Notes under the pieces: generated by a model
Told to the model about the DNA's origin: nothing
Seen by the model: only the letters and a program-made list of their open reading frames with translations
Database searches by the model: none
DNA from: JBOFFI01 sp051657245
GTDB taxonomy: Bacteria; Pseudomonadota; Alphaproteobacteria; Holosporales; JBOFFI01
Direction: 5' to 3'
DNA: 47,467 bases
Assembly: GCA_051657245.1 (NCBI GenBank)
Contig: JBOFKI010000005.1
Coordinates: 1-47,467, forward strand
Shown: in pieces, positions 7,791 through 16,509 of the stretch
Position numbering within the stretch: the first letter of the stretch is position 1
How the letters are laid out: each line of letters begins with the position of its first letter
Position numbers and translations under genes: made by a program

Positions 7791-9097
7791 CCCCGTTTAC
7801 CCCCCGTGAAATTGTGGCAGAACTAGATCGCCATATCGTTGGGCAGGCAGATGCTAAACGGTGCGTTGCCATAGCGTTACGCAACAGATGGCGCAGGCTT
7901 CAGCTGGAGCCCGCTTTACGAGAAGACGTCATCCCTAAAAATATTTTAATGATTGGCCCAACGGGTTGCGGCAAAACAGAGATCGCCCGAAGGCTTGCGA
8001 AACTTTCGGATTCTCCCTTCATTAAGGTTGAAGCGACGAAATTCACGGAGGTGGGATATGTGGGACGAGATGTGGAACAGATTATCCGAGACCTTCTGGA
8101 AATCTCCATGTCTCAAACGAAAGAACGCCTGCGTAAAGAAGTTGAGACGAAAGCAGCCTCTCAAGCAGAAGAACGTCTCCTAGATGTTTTAGTGGGAGAC
8201 TCTGCCAGCAGCGAAACCCGAGAAAAATTCAAAACCCTGTTGAAAGAAGGAGCCCTGGCCGACCGTGAGGTAGAGTTGTATGTAGCAGACACCAGCAACC
8301 CTTTCCCCACTTTTGACATTCCTGGAATGCCTGGGGCCCAATTGGGGATGATGAATTTAGGAGACATGCTGGGCAAAGCCATGGGAACAGGCCGCACAAA
8401 ACAGCGCCGGATGAAAGTTTCAGAAGCTTGGGAGTTTTTGATTTCAGAAGAAAGTGAAAAGCTTCTAGACCAAGAAAACATGGTGAAAGAGGCGATCCTT
8501 TCAGTGGAAGAAAACGGGATTGTCTTTCTAGACGAAATTGATAAAATATCTGCTAGGTCAGAACGTTCAGGCTCTGATGTCAGCCGGGAGGGCGTTCAGC
8601 GGGATCTGTTACCTTTGTTGGAAGGAACCACCGTCACCACCAAGCACGGTATGGTGAAAACAGACCATATTCTTTTCATCACGTCAGGTGCCTTTCATCT
8701 TGCAAAGCCTTCTGATTTGCTGCCTGAACTTCAAGGACGCTTGCCCATTCGGGTAGAGCTGCAATCCTTAAACCGAGAAGATTTTATCCGAATTCTGCAA
8801 GAACCTGAAACCAGCCTGGTGCGCCAATATGTAAGCCTTCTCGCAACAGAAAAAGTGACCTTAATTTTTACAGAAGCAGGCATTCAAGAGATAGCTAAGC
8901 TTGCTGCTGAAATCAATGCCAATGTAGAGAATATTGGTGCACGGCGCCTCCACACGGTTATGGAGCGTTTAGTGGAAGAAATCAGCTTTGTTGCTTCAGA
9001 AAAACAGGGAGAAACCTTCACTATAGATGCTTCTTACGTACAAGAAAAAGTAGGGACCCTTGCGAAAAACGCGGATTTATCAAAATTTATCTTGTGA
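7787..9097 (+). CDS. hslU: HslU (ClpY), AAA+ unfoldase of the HslUV protease
   Basis: HslU unfolds substrates and threads them into HslV. The protein is 436 residues from the ATG at 7787, which overlaps the hslV stop. An upstream in-frame ATG at 7742 would lie within hslV and add residues foreign to the family. TPREIVAELDRHIVGQ is the typical N-terminus. Walker A GPTGCGKT is at residues 57-64, the pore loop region is TEVGYVGRD, Walker B is IVFLDEIDK, and sensor/arginine elements occur in LPELQGRLPIRVEL and ENIGARRLHTVMERL. The acidic/basic insertion domain lies between about residues 110 and 230. It forms an operon with hslV. Confidence 0.97.
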   Translation: MTPFTPREIVAELDRHIVGQADAKRCVAIALRNRWRRLQLEPALREDVIPKNILMIGPTGCGKTEIARRLAKLSDSPFIKVEATKFTEVGYVGRDVEQIIRDLLEISMSQTKERLRKEVETKAASQAEERLLDVLVGDSASSETREKFKTLLKEGALADREVELYVADTSNPFPTFDIPGMPGAQLGMMNLGDMLGKAMGTGRTKQRRMKVSEAWEFLISEESEKLLDQENMVKEAILSVEENGIVFLDEIDKISARSERSGSDVSREGVQRDLLPLLEGTTVTTKHGMVKTDHILFITSGAFHLAKPSDLLPELQGRLPIRVELQSLNREDFIRILQEPETSLVRQYVSLLATEKVTLIFTEAGIQEIAKLAAEINANVENIGARRLHTVMERLVEEISFVASEKQGETFTIDASYVQEKVGTLAKNADLSKFIL

Positions 9098-9116
9098 TCA
9101 ATTTGAAAAGCCCTCG

Positions 9117-9743
9117 TTAAAATTTCAGCAAATTTACCTTCTCATCAAACGTGTCCGCGTTTGGAGATGTAAGCACGACACTCCCTCCCCGTTCCAGATG
9201 GGATTTAAGGGAATTGCGAAAAATCGCAATTCCTTGGGAATCAAGGTGGTGGAGAGGTTCATCCAAAAGCCAGCATGGCCTTCCGGATAAATGGATGCGG
9301 CAAAGAATCAAACGCTGCCGCTGTCCTTGGGACAACATCCCACAAGGAAGCTGAAGCAGGGATGTTAATTCAAATTGGTCAATAGCTTTAGCTAGCTCTT
9401 CTATTGATGGGGAAGATTGATAAAACGCTAGCCCCTCCTCTAGCTGCTGTTGAACTGATTCTTGCAAGCGTAAGGCGGGTTTATGCCCCACAAAAGCAAG
9501 CTGGCGACGGTGCCAAGGTGATTCGAGAGAAAGAGGATTAATCCCGGTCCAAAAGCGCCCCCTCAAAGGGCGAACCCCTCCCATGAGAGTCTTCAGAAAA
9601 GTTGATTTACCCCCACCATTGGAGGCCTGCACCCCAAAAATTTTTCCAGGCTCAACCTTAAAATTAAAAATTTTTGAAACAAAACGCGGCAAACGAGCCA
9701 ATTGAACATTTTCTCCTTCAAAAGCGTAAGGAATAAAGCTCAA
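9117..9743 (-). CDS. ccmA: CcmA-like ABC transporter ATPase (cytochrome c biogenesis type)
   Basis: CcmA is the ATPase that powers release of haem-loaded CcmE in cytochrome c maturation. Visible here are Walker A (ASNGGGKST, with Ala in place of the first Gly), the CcmA-like LAFVGHKPALRLQESV, the signature LSQGQRQRL and Walker B CWLLDEP. The switch region reads VVLTSPN and lacks the usual histidine. I prefer a TTG start at 9743, which overlaps the stop of the upstream gene (TTGA) and has GGAGG seven bases before it. An ATG at 9761 is also possible. The product is about 208 residues. No ccmB follows; the gene meets hslU tail to tail, 19 nt apart. The ATPase class is firm and the CcmA assignment is probable. 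Confidence 0.75.
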   Translation of the reverse strand: MSFIPYAFEGENVQLARLPRFVSKIFNFKVEPGKIFGVQASNGGGKSTFLKTLMGGVRPLRGRFWTGINPLSLESPWHRRQLAFVGHKPALRLQESVQQQLEEGLAFYQSSPSIEELAKAIDQFELTSLLQLPCGMLSQGQRQRLILCRIHLSGRPCWLLDEPLHHLDSQGIAIFRNSLKSHLERGGSVVLTSPNADTFDEKVNLLKF

Positions 9744-11599
9744 AGAGGATCCTCCATCCAAAATGTTGTAGAATCATATCCATCAAGGGAAGGCAAGACA
9801 TCAGGTATTCGAATGCGTTTCCAATGAGCCACCTGAAGTTTCGGCGGGAAAAAAGCAGGGACGCTATAAAATCCGCTCATCAAAACACGATCTAAGGCTT
9901 TGGCGTAAAGCTGTATGGTTTCATAAGTTTCAGCAGCAATGACCGCTTCAATCATTTTGTCCACAACAGAACTATGAATACCAATTAAATTTTTGCTTCC
10001 CTTCATCGTTGCCTGCCTAGATCCAAAATTGTCCCATAATTCGTTGCCCAAAGTATAAGAAGCAGGGATCTTATCAAGCATCATTTCAAAACTAAATGTG
10101 TCTGCAGCGTTTTCAAATGTAGCGGAATCCACCAAGCGAATATCCATTTGAATACCAAGATTTTTGCGAAGCGCGTTTCGATAATAGGAAACTACTTTCT
10201 CAAATGACCCCCCTGCAATCAACAAAAATGTAAAATGAAAAGGTTTGCCAGTATGCCCATGGATCAGCTTTCCTTTTTCAAAACGCCAACCTGCTTCTTT
10301 TAAAAGATCAAGAGCCTTTTGCTTACGTTGTCTTAGGTCTGTTAAGCCACCATCCACGAATACAGACATGGGTTTTTCAAAAACAGCAGGAGAAAGCAGT
10401 TGCCGAAAAGGCTCTAGGACTGCACGTTCCTTTGAATTCATAAGACCCGTTGCCGCAAAATCTGAATTGCTAAAAAAAGAAGTGATTCTTGTTCTGCTGT
10501 TTTCAAGTAAATTTTGATTAACCCATTCAAAATCAAAAATCAACCCCAAAGCTTGACGAACCTTCGGATCTTGAAAGAGAGGTTTACGGGTATTAAAGAT
10601 AAATCCTATATGGCCAAAAGGGATTTGATGCGGAATATCTCTTAAGACTAAGCTACCTTTCTTAACTGCATGAAAATTTCGCAGGGTAACCGCCTGCTTA
10701 GAAGTGAGAACTTGAAAATCAATTTGCCCTTTTTTCAATGACTCTAAAAGAACAGAATTGTCTCGAAAATAATCATAACGGATCTTCTTAAAACGATAAA
10801 ACCCTCGGACAGCTGGCACAGCATCTCCCCACCAAGCTGGGACCCGCTCATAGGTAACGCTTCTTCCCGGAGAAATTTTCGCAACACGGTAGGGACCACT
10901 TCCAAGAGGTGGTGTAAGATCTCCCTTCTCTCCATTGGCTCCTTGGTAGAAACGGCGAGGCAATACTGGCAGCTGACCAAGAATAAAAGGCATCTCGGGA
11001 TTAGATATTTCTCTCAAAATAAAAGTAACCTGGCGGTCACCCGTTTTTTCAGCGCGTTTTACCAACCTATAATAGCTTTTAAAAAAAGGCGCCCCCTTTT
11101 CAAGCAGGTAATTGAAGGTAAAGATGACGTCTTCCGGCAGAACAGGAGAACCATCATGGAAAACTGCCTGAGAACGTAACAAAAAAGTTACCCGGGTTTT
11201 ATCTTGGGACACGTGGACACCTTCAGCGAGGTAACCATAGCCAGAACAAGGCTCATCTGAGCTTTTTTTTAAAAGGCTCGCGTGCAGAAGATTCCCTTCG
11301 ATGAGAGCCAAACCCGCCGCAACCTCTCCTTTAAGCAAATAGGGGTTGAGACTATCAAAACCTCCTAAAATGCCTAGCTTAAAAACCCCTTGAATAGGCG
11401 CATTTGGATTAGCATACAAAAATGCCGAAAAATCTTTTGGATACATGACTGAGCCAAAAGACGCAATGCCGTGCTTGAAAACAAGTTTAGGAGCTGGCGG
11501 TTGCTCAGGCGTTGCTACCCCTTCCGTTGAAAAATAAGCAACAACAAAGCACAGGAAAGAAAAAAACCTAAAAAAAACTCCGCTTTTTTTTTCACACAC
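9740..11599 (-). CDS. Periplasmic peptide-binding protein, ABC solute-binding family 5 (YejA-like)
   Basis: The 619-residue protein has a signal peptide (hydrophobic to about residue 24, cleavage near GVA) and a large family 5 solute-binding fold. Typical segments are GTFDSLNP-like GGFDSLNPYLLKGE, VHVSQDKTRVTFLLR, AVFHDGSPVLPEDVIFTF and PLGSGPYRV. Length and spacing resemble YejA, the binding protein of the YejABEF importer for oligopeptides and microcin C. No permease gene is adjacent. The next gene is a CcmA-like ATPase whose start overlaps this stop. The start is a GTG at 11599 in an A-rich context and could be off by a few codons. It suggests uptake of host-derived peptides. Confidence 0.85.
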   Translation of the reverse strand: MCEKKSGVFFRFFSFLCFVVAYFSTEGVATPEQPPAPKLVFKHGIASFGSVMYPKDFSAFLYANPNAPIQGVFKLGILGGFDSLNPYLLKGEVAAGLALIEGNLLHASLLKKSSDEPCSGYGYLAEGVHVSQDKTRVTFLLRSQAVFHDGSPVLPEDVIFTFNYLLEKGAPFFKSYYRLVKRAEKTGDRQVTFILREISNPEMPFILGQLPVLPRRFYQGANGEKGDLTPPLGSGPYRVAKISPGRSVTYERVPAWWGDAVPAVRGFYRFKKIRYDYFRDNSVLLESLKKGQIDFQVLTSKQAVTLRNFHAVKKGSLVLRDIPHQIPFGHIGFIFNTRKPLFQDPKVRQALGLIFDFEWVNQNLLENSRTRITSFFSNSDFAATGLMNSKERAVLEPFRQLLSPAVFEKPMSVFVDGGLTDLRQRKQKALDLLKEAGWRFEKGKLIHGHTGKPFHFTFLLIAGGSFEKVVSYYRNALRKNLGIQMDIRLVDSATFENAADTFSFEMMLDKIPASYTLGNELWDNFGSRQATMKGSKNLIGIHSSVVDKMIEAVIAAETYETIQLYAKALDRVLMSGFYSVPAFFPPKLQVAHWKRIRIPDVLPSLDGYDSTTFWMEDPL

Positions 11600-11641
11600 G
11601 CCTTTTTTTCCTCAAAAAAAGATTCATCCGTCGCACTTAAT

Positions 11642-12910
11642 CTACCAATGCATATGATAAAGCAACCCGATAACGGTACCGCTCATACAGCTTGCAAGGG
11701 TTCCTGCGATCAAAGCTTTAAAACCAAGGGCGATAATCTCGTTCCGACGTTCGGGTACCATCCCCCCAATACCACCGATTTGAATGGCAATGCTGGCAAG
11801 GTTTGCAAAACCACACAGTGCGTACATCATGATCAAGTTGGTGGTGGGATGAATGACCTGATGATTGGGCGAAGAAAGGGAGATAAAAGCCGCAACTTCA
11901 TTCAAAATGGCTTTCGTCCCCAAAAGACTACCTGCAAACACTGTTTCAGAAGCAGGGATACCCATCAACCAAGCGACAGGAGATAGAAAATATCCCATAA
12001 TCAGCTGGAGCGTAACAGGATGTCCTCGAAGAAGGGGAAGGGTTCCCAAGATTTTATTAACGAGAGCAACCAGCGCCAAAGTTACCACCAGCATTGCAGC
12101 AATATTAAGCATCAAGCGCATACCATCTGCTGTGCCTTGAGAAATGGCGTCCATAGAATTGGAAAAATTGTAAGGCGCCACGATATGGCCCGATGTTGTG
12201 TCACCCGTGTGGGGAACCATGATGCGAGACACAACAACAGCTGCAGGGATGCTGATAATCGAAGCGGTTAAAATATGGGCGACAGGATCGACAATGGTTT
12301 TTTCCAAAATGGTACTATAAAGGACCATTAGGCTAACAGAAGTTGTAGCCATACCGGCTGTCATTACTGTAAAGAGTTCACTGCGCGTAAATTGGCGCAA
12401 ATAAGGCTTTACAAGGAGCGGCGCTTCTGTTTGGCCAAAAAAAATCTTGGCAGCAGCACAAACGCCCAGTGCACCACCAACCCCCAAAATTTTTTGAAAA
12501 ACCCACGAAAAACCCTCCACAATGATGGGTAAAACGCGCCAATGAAATAAGAGCATGGCAAGAGCACTGATCACCATAATCATCGGCAAAGCTTGAAACA
12601 TAAAAATGAAAGTATGGGAACCAGTTTTCACCGCAAAGGGAACCTCCCCTCCCCCCAAATAACCGAAGACAAAACTTGTGCCTTCTAGCATGGACTCTTT
12701 AAGAGCATTCACACCGCAGGAGATCCATAAAAAAAAATCCCGAATTAATTTTACTTTAATGATAACTGCGGCAAGGGCAAATTGGGCCCCAAATCCTAGA
12801 AACGCCGCTTTAAAATTGACTAACCGTCTGTTTTCACTCAACAACCAACCTAAGCCTATAAAGACACAAACACCTAACATTCCTTGAAAAATCAAAACGG
12901 TTTCATTCAT
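11642..12910 (-). CDS. Concentrative nucleoside transporter, CNT (NupC) family
   Basis: This 422-residue inner membrane protein has many hydrophobic helices and the features of CNT transporters, which take up nucleosides with protons or sodium. Key stretches are FFGQTEAPLLVKPYL (substrate and ion site of the first re-entrant region), ELFTVMTAGMATTSVS and GIPASETVFAGSLLGTKA, plus LCGFANLASIAIQIGGIGG near the C-terminus. The ATG at 12910 has GAGG five bases upstream. It is 42 nt upstream of the YejA-like gene on the same strand. Substrate specificity cannot be read from sequence alone. Nucleoside import is common in intracellular bacteria. Confidence 0.92.
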   Translation of the reverse strand: MNETVLIFQGMLGVCVFIGLGWLLSENRRLVNFKAAFLGFGAQFALAAVIIKVKLIRDFFLWISCGVNALKESMLEGTSFVFGYLGGGEVPFAVKTGSHTFIFMFQALPMIMVISALAMLLFHWRVLPIIVEGFSWVFQKILGVGGALGVCAAAKIFFGQTEAPLLVKPYLRQFTRSELFTVMTAGMATTSVSLMVLYSTILEKTIVDPVAHILTASIISIPAAVVVSRIMVPHTGDTTSGHIVAPYNFSNSMDAISQGTADGMRLMLNIAAMLVVTLALVALVNKILGTLPLLRGHPVTLQLIMGYFLSPVAWLMGIPASETVFAGSLLGTKAILNEVAAFISLSSPNHQVIHPTTNLIMMYALCGFANLASIAIQIGGIGGMVPERRNEIIALGFKALIAGTLASCMSGTVIGLLYHMHW

Positions 12911-13072
12911 GAAGACCTCTTTTTTCTAACATCTAACAACTACAAAGCTTACCAAGGTCGGAATTCACAAGACCTCCCCCCATTTAAATAAACCAATTTT
13001 TCACACAGATCTAGCAAAAAGTATGTTATAGGGTAAGGAAATCATTTTCCTTCATGAAAAAAGTGGGACTTT

Positions 13073-14419
13073 ATGAACCTGGCCCTAGATTTACCATCCT
13101 TTTTTTTAGGTTTTTTTCTTTCAAGTTTGGGTTTGTTGGGATTTCTACGCTTTTTTTCTTCACGCGCCAAAAGTAGTTTAAAGGCTGCAATTTCTGCAGC
13201 AACTGATGCGCAACAACAGCTGGAAACTGCACAGCAACACCTTCAAGATAAAGAGATGCGTATTCAGATTTTGGATGTTCATGTTAAAAGAAATCAAGAA
13301 CAATTTGAAGAACGGCTTGCTTTTTTAAGCACCTCCCAAGAAAGTCTTGAAAAGCACCTCAAGGCTCTGTGTGGAGACGCCTTACAAGCAAACAATCAGT
13401 CGTTTTTAACGCTAGCCCAGACGGTTTTAGAAAATTTCCAAACCAGCACTAAAGGGGCTTGGTCTCACCATCACCACGAGATAACCCAGCTGCTCACGCC
13501 TTTATCCCAGGCGCTTCAGCAAGTTGACACAAAAATTCAAGCGTTGGAGAAGGCGCGTGTTGGAGCTTACGAAGGCCTTCAAGCCCAAATTTATAATTTA
13601 ATCCAATCTCAACAAGATCTCCACGGCCAGACTGCTCAACTGACCCAGGCTTTGAAATCTCCCCAAACACGAGGGCTGTGGGGAGAGATTCAGCTAAAAC
13701 GGGTTGTAGAAATGGCAGGCATGCTCCCCTATTGTGATTTTCGTGAACAAGTTTGCCTCTCTGATGAAATGGATAAACGCCAGCGCCCTGATTTGGTTGT
13801 GAATCTCCCGGGAAAAAGACGCGTTATCATTGATGCAAAAGTCCCTTTAACAGCTTATCTAGAGGCTTTGGACACGAAGGATCCAAACGTTCGCACAGAA
13901 AAAATGAAAGAACATGGCAAACAGCTCCGCCTTCATATGAAGAAATTAGCGGCCAAAGCCTATTGGGAACATCTGCACCCATCGCCAGAATTTGTCCTGC
14001 TTTTCTTACCTAGCGAAGTCTTTCTAGGACCTGCCCTTGAACATGACCCAGGACTTTTGGAATATGGCTTTGAATCCAATGTCATGCTTGCAACCCCCAC
14101 AACCCTCATCACCCTCTTACGTTCCATAGCCTTTGGATGGCGAGAGGAAAAATTAGCCAAAAATGCAGAAGCCATCCGAGAGCTTGGAAAAGAGCTATAT
14201 AAGCGCCTACAGGATATGTTGCAGCATTTTTCAAACGTAGGACGTCACCTGCAAGCCACAACCCACGCCTATAACCAATCCGTTGGCTCTTTTGAGAGCA
14301 GGGTTCTTCCAGCAGCACGTCGATTTCAAGAGCTTGGTGTTGTTTCCCAAGAAAACAGCCTCTCATCCATCTCGCCTCTTGATTTAGAACCTAAAAAAAT
14401 GACACATTTAGGCTCATGA
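13073..14419 (+). CDS. rmuC: RmuC-family protein (putative DNA recombination factor)
   Basis: The 448-residue protein has an N-terminal membrane anchor (FFLGFFLSSLGLLGFLRFF), a long coiled coil (about residues 35-190, rich in Gln and Glu) and a C-terminal nuclease-like RmuC domain. That domain starts at SPQTRGLWGEIQLKRVVEMAG and continues with RPDLVVNLPGKRRVIIDAKVPL, where the Asp and Lys are catalytic-type residues of the PD-(D/E)XK fold. In E. coli RmuC limits recombination at inverted repeats. The start is the ATG at 13073, divergent from the CNT gene. Its stop overlaps the ATG of the next frame (ATGA at 14416). Confidence 0.93.
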   Translation: MNLALDLPSFFLGFFLSSLGLLGFLRFFSSRAKSSLKAAISAATDAQQQLETAQQHLQDKEMRIQILDVHVKRNQEQFEERLAFLSTSQESLEKHLKALCGDALQANNQSFLTLAQTVLENFQTSTKGAWSHHHHEITQLLTPLSQALQQVDTKIQALEKARVGAYEGLQAQIYNLIQSQQDLHGQTAQLTQALKSPQTRGLWGEIQLKRVVEMAGMLPYCDFREQVCLSDEMDKRQRPDLVVNLPGKRRVIIDAKVPLTAYLEALDTKDPNVRTEKMKEHGKQLRLHMKKLAAKAYWEHLHPSPEFVLLFLPSEVFLGPALEHDPGLLEYGFESNVMLATPTTLITLLRSIAFGWREEKLAKNAEAIRELGKELYKRLQDMLQHFSNVGRHLQATTHAYNQSVGSFESRVLPAARRFQELGVVSQENSLSSISPLDLEPKKMTHLGS

Positions 14420-14451
14420 ACTTAAACAATGATAAGGGGAGCTGCCATCTT

Positions 14452-15828
14452 ATGTCCATATCTCGACCTAGTTTTTATCAAGCACTTTTGGCCTTGATAC
14501 TCCCTGTTTTTTTTGGAGCAGCTGAGGCTGCAGTTCAGCAAAATGTTACAAAAAAGAACCAGGGACCTACCGTTTTAACAATTTTTCCAGAAAATTTAAA
14601 CCTCACCCTTGTGCTTGACCGCAGAACAGTCCATTTGTTGGAAGGAGATACGCGACTTTCCGTTTATCAACTCCCCAAAGATTTAATACCAGATTCTTTA
14701 GTTCTTCGTTGTTTAGAAGGAAGCGACCTGGAATTTACAGAAAAAAATTTTTCTTCAAAAAAGCTTACCCACGAAGGTCTATTAGAAAAATCTATCGGCG
14801 AGCAAATCAAAGTTATTCACGTTGATGTGCGGACGGGGGAACAACACACCCTCAAAGGGCGTCTTTTAGCTATAAATGGCAAAAAATCGTTGGTAGATCA
14901 TGGAAATCATATAGCGCTCGTCAACTCAGAAGATATCGTTTTTGAAAAAATTCCCCTAAATTTTTCTCTTCAACCTGTGATGCAAGTGCGGGTCAAAGCT
15001 TTCCGAGAGAAAGATTATCGAATTGAGTTTGTTTACCTTACAAAAGGCATTGCATGGGAAGCATCCTATACCATAGACATGCACCCCAAACGCAATGAAC
15101 TAAGTATGAATGGGTGGGTACATTTAAAAAATACAAGTGATGTAGATTTCACAAAAGCAAAAATTCAATTAGTAGCCCCCTTGGAATTAGCAAAACTTCC
15201 CTCGGATATGAATTTCCATGAACCCAACACCTATCCCTTAAAAAATTCCATCAATCTTTATGCAGGCATGACGAAAAACGTTGCGTTTCTTTCGGTAAAA
15301 AATATCCCTGTAACCCGCAGCTATCAGATCTATTTACCCAAAGATATCCATGTGAACCGGGCCGGAGGACTTTTGAGTTTACCCGTCCAGATTTGGCTCT
15401 CCCTTATCAATTCATCAGCTAATGGCTTGGGGATTCCACTACCGGCAGGTAATGTTGAAATTTATGGACGTAACCAAAAAGACAACCCCTTTTACATTGA
15501 TCAAACTAAAGTAGACCATACGCCTGTTCAGGCCTCTCTCAGCTTTCCTCTTGGGCTTTCTTCAAAAATCAAAGCGGAAATGCAACAAACAGACTTTCGC
15601 CAGTTAGGTGAAAAGGTTTTAGAATCTGCTTATCGTGTAGATCTAACAAATCCAACTGAAAATGCCGTACCTGTGGTAGTAGTCCAAAAGGTAGAAGGAA
15701 ATTGGTTACTTTCTCGAGAAAGCCACACCTCTCAATCAGATGAACGTCAAATCCGCTGGCTCTTAACAGTTCCTGGCAGGCAAACCGTTTCTTTGCGCTA
15801 TCGGGTCCGCTTGACAGATTGGAAATAA
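14452..15828 (+). CDS. Secreted DUF4139-domain protein
   Basis: The 458-residue protein starts with a signal peptide (YQALLALILPVFFGAAEAA). The mature protein is beta-rich and contains GIAWEASYTIDMHP, WVHLKNTSDVDFTKAKIQLVA and a C-terminal WLLTVPGRQTVSLRYRVRL. These are hallmarks of DUF4139 proteins, whose role is not established. An upstream ATG at 14416 overlaps the rmuC stop and would add 12 residues. I prefer 14452, because the signal peptide then begins properly and AAGGGGAGC lies about 12 bases upstream. Either way it appears translationally linked to rmuC. No downstream partner: an IS fragment follows. Confidence 0.75.
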   Translation: MSISRPSFYQALLALILPVFFGAAEAAVQQNVTKKNQGPTVLTIFPENLNLTLVLDRRTVHLLEGDTRLSVYQLPKDLIPDSLVLRCLEGSDLEFTEKNFSSKKLTHEGLLEKSIGEQIKVIHVDVRTGEQHTLKGRLLAINGKKSLVDHGNHIALVNSEDIVFEKIPLNFSLQPVMQVRVKAFREKDYRIEFVYLTKGIAWEASYTIDMHPKRNELSMNGWVHLKNTSDVDFTKAKIQLVAPLELAKLPSDMNFHEPNTYPLKNSINLYAGMTKNVAFLSVKNIPVTRSYQIYLPKDIHVNRAGGLLSLPVQIWLSLINSSANGLGIPLPAGNVEIYGRNQKDNPFYIDQTKVDHTPVQASLSFPLGLSSKIKAEMQQTDFRQLGEKVLESAYRVDLTNPTENAVPVVVVQKVEGNWLLSRESHTSQSDERQIRWLLTVPGRQTVSLRYRVRLTDWK

Positions 15829-15903
15829 ATTTTTGTAAAAAATTAAGAATCTGTTTTCACACTTTAAAAAAGCTGTGCCAATGATGGGATAGGAGGCCTA
15901 GAG

Positions 15904-16146
15904 ATGGCCTATCCAAGCGATATGAATGATAAACAATGGGCTTTGATCAGGAATCGTTTTGATATAAGAAATTATGGAAAGAGCCTTAAATACGGTAAAA
16001 AAACCCTGAAAAATGCGGTGTTTTATATAGCTAACACCTTAAAAATGATCATATATCATTTTTTTTGGAGGATGAGCACGTTGAAACTAACCCCATCGGG
16101 CCTTGCGCAGGGACGACACCTTCCTGTGGACGAGAGGGGCTTTTGA
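15904..16146 (+). pseudogene. IS5-family transposase remnant (N-terminus)
   Basis: The translated start MAYPSDMNDKQWALIRNRF resembles the N-terminus of IS5/IS1031-group transposases (typically a PSDL-x-D-x-QW motif). It continues as NYGKSLKYGKKTLKNAVFYI. After about residue 45 the sequence no longer resembles the family and the frame ends at 16146. The DDE domain is missing. The fragment sits between rmuC/DUF4139 and tRNA-Leu. The remaining bases to 16320 contain no recognisable gene. Confidence 0.6.
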
Positions 16147-16320
16147 GTCTCATACGCTATGAACGTTTCCAGAGAAAAAAGCTTGCGTTTCAAGGCAGGT
16201 TCTGTTATTCGAATCTAGAAGGGGACCCAAGAAGATGAATGCCTATTTTTAGGTGTCGGTTCTCGTTTGAAGAGGGAGGGATTTAGCCTTTTCCTCTGCA
16301 AAAGTTCGTATAAGTATAAA

Positions 16321-16407
16321 GCGGTCGTGGCGGAACTGGTAGACGCGCAGCGTTGAGGTCGCTGTGGGAGAGATCCCGTGGAAGTTCGAGTCTTCTCGAC
16401 CGCACCA
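16321..16407 (+). tRNA. tRNA-Leu (anticodon GAG)
   Basis: The sequence folds into a class II tRNA with a long variable arm. The acceptor stem is GCGGTCG (16321-16327) paired with CGACCGC (16397-16403), followed by discriminator A and an encoded CCA (16405-16407). The anticodon stem CAGCG/CGCTG encloses TTGAGGT with anticodon GAG at 16355-16357, decoding CUC/CUU leucine codons. The T-arm GTTCGAGTC is present. An encoded CCA is usual in many bacteria. Confidence 0.96.
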
Positions 16408-16509
16408 GCCCACTCTCAGGGGAAATGGGTTGGCGCGGTCTTTGGAACCTGTGGTAGAAATAGATAATTTTGGTGTTTTGTTACCTCTGTTTGATGGGAG
16501 AGTACGCGT

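Noticed and set aside
10245..11179. Several 70-90 codon frames antisense to the peptide-binding protein
   Set aside because: All are shadows of the 619-codon gene whose family motifs are clear.
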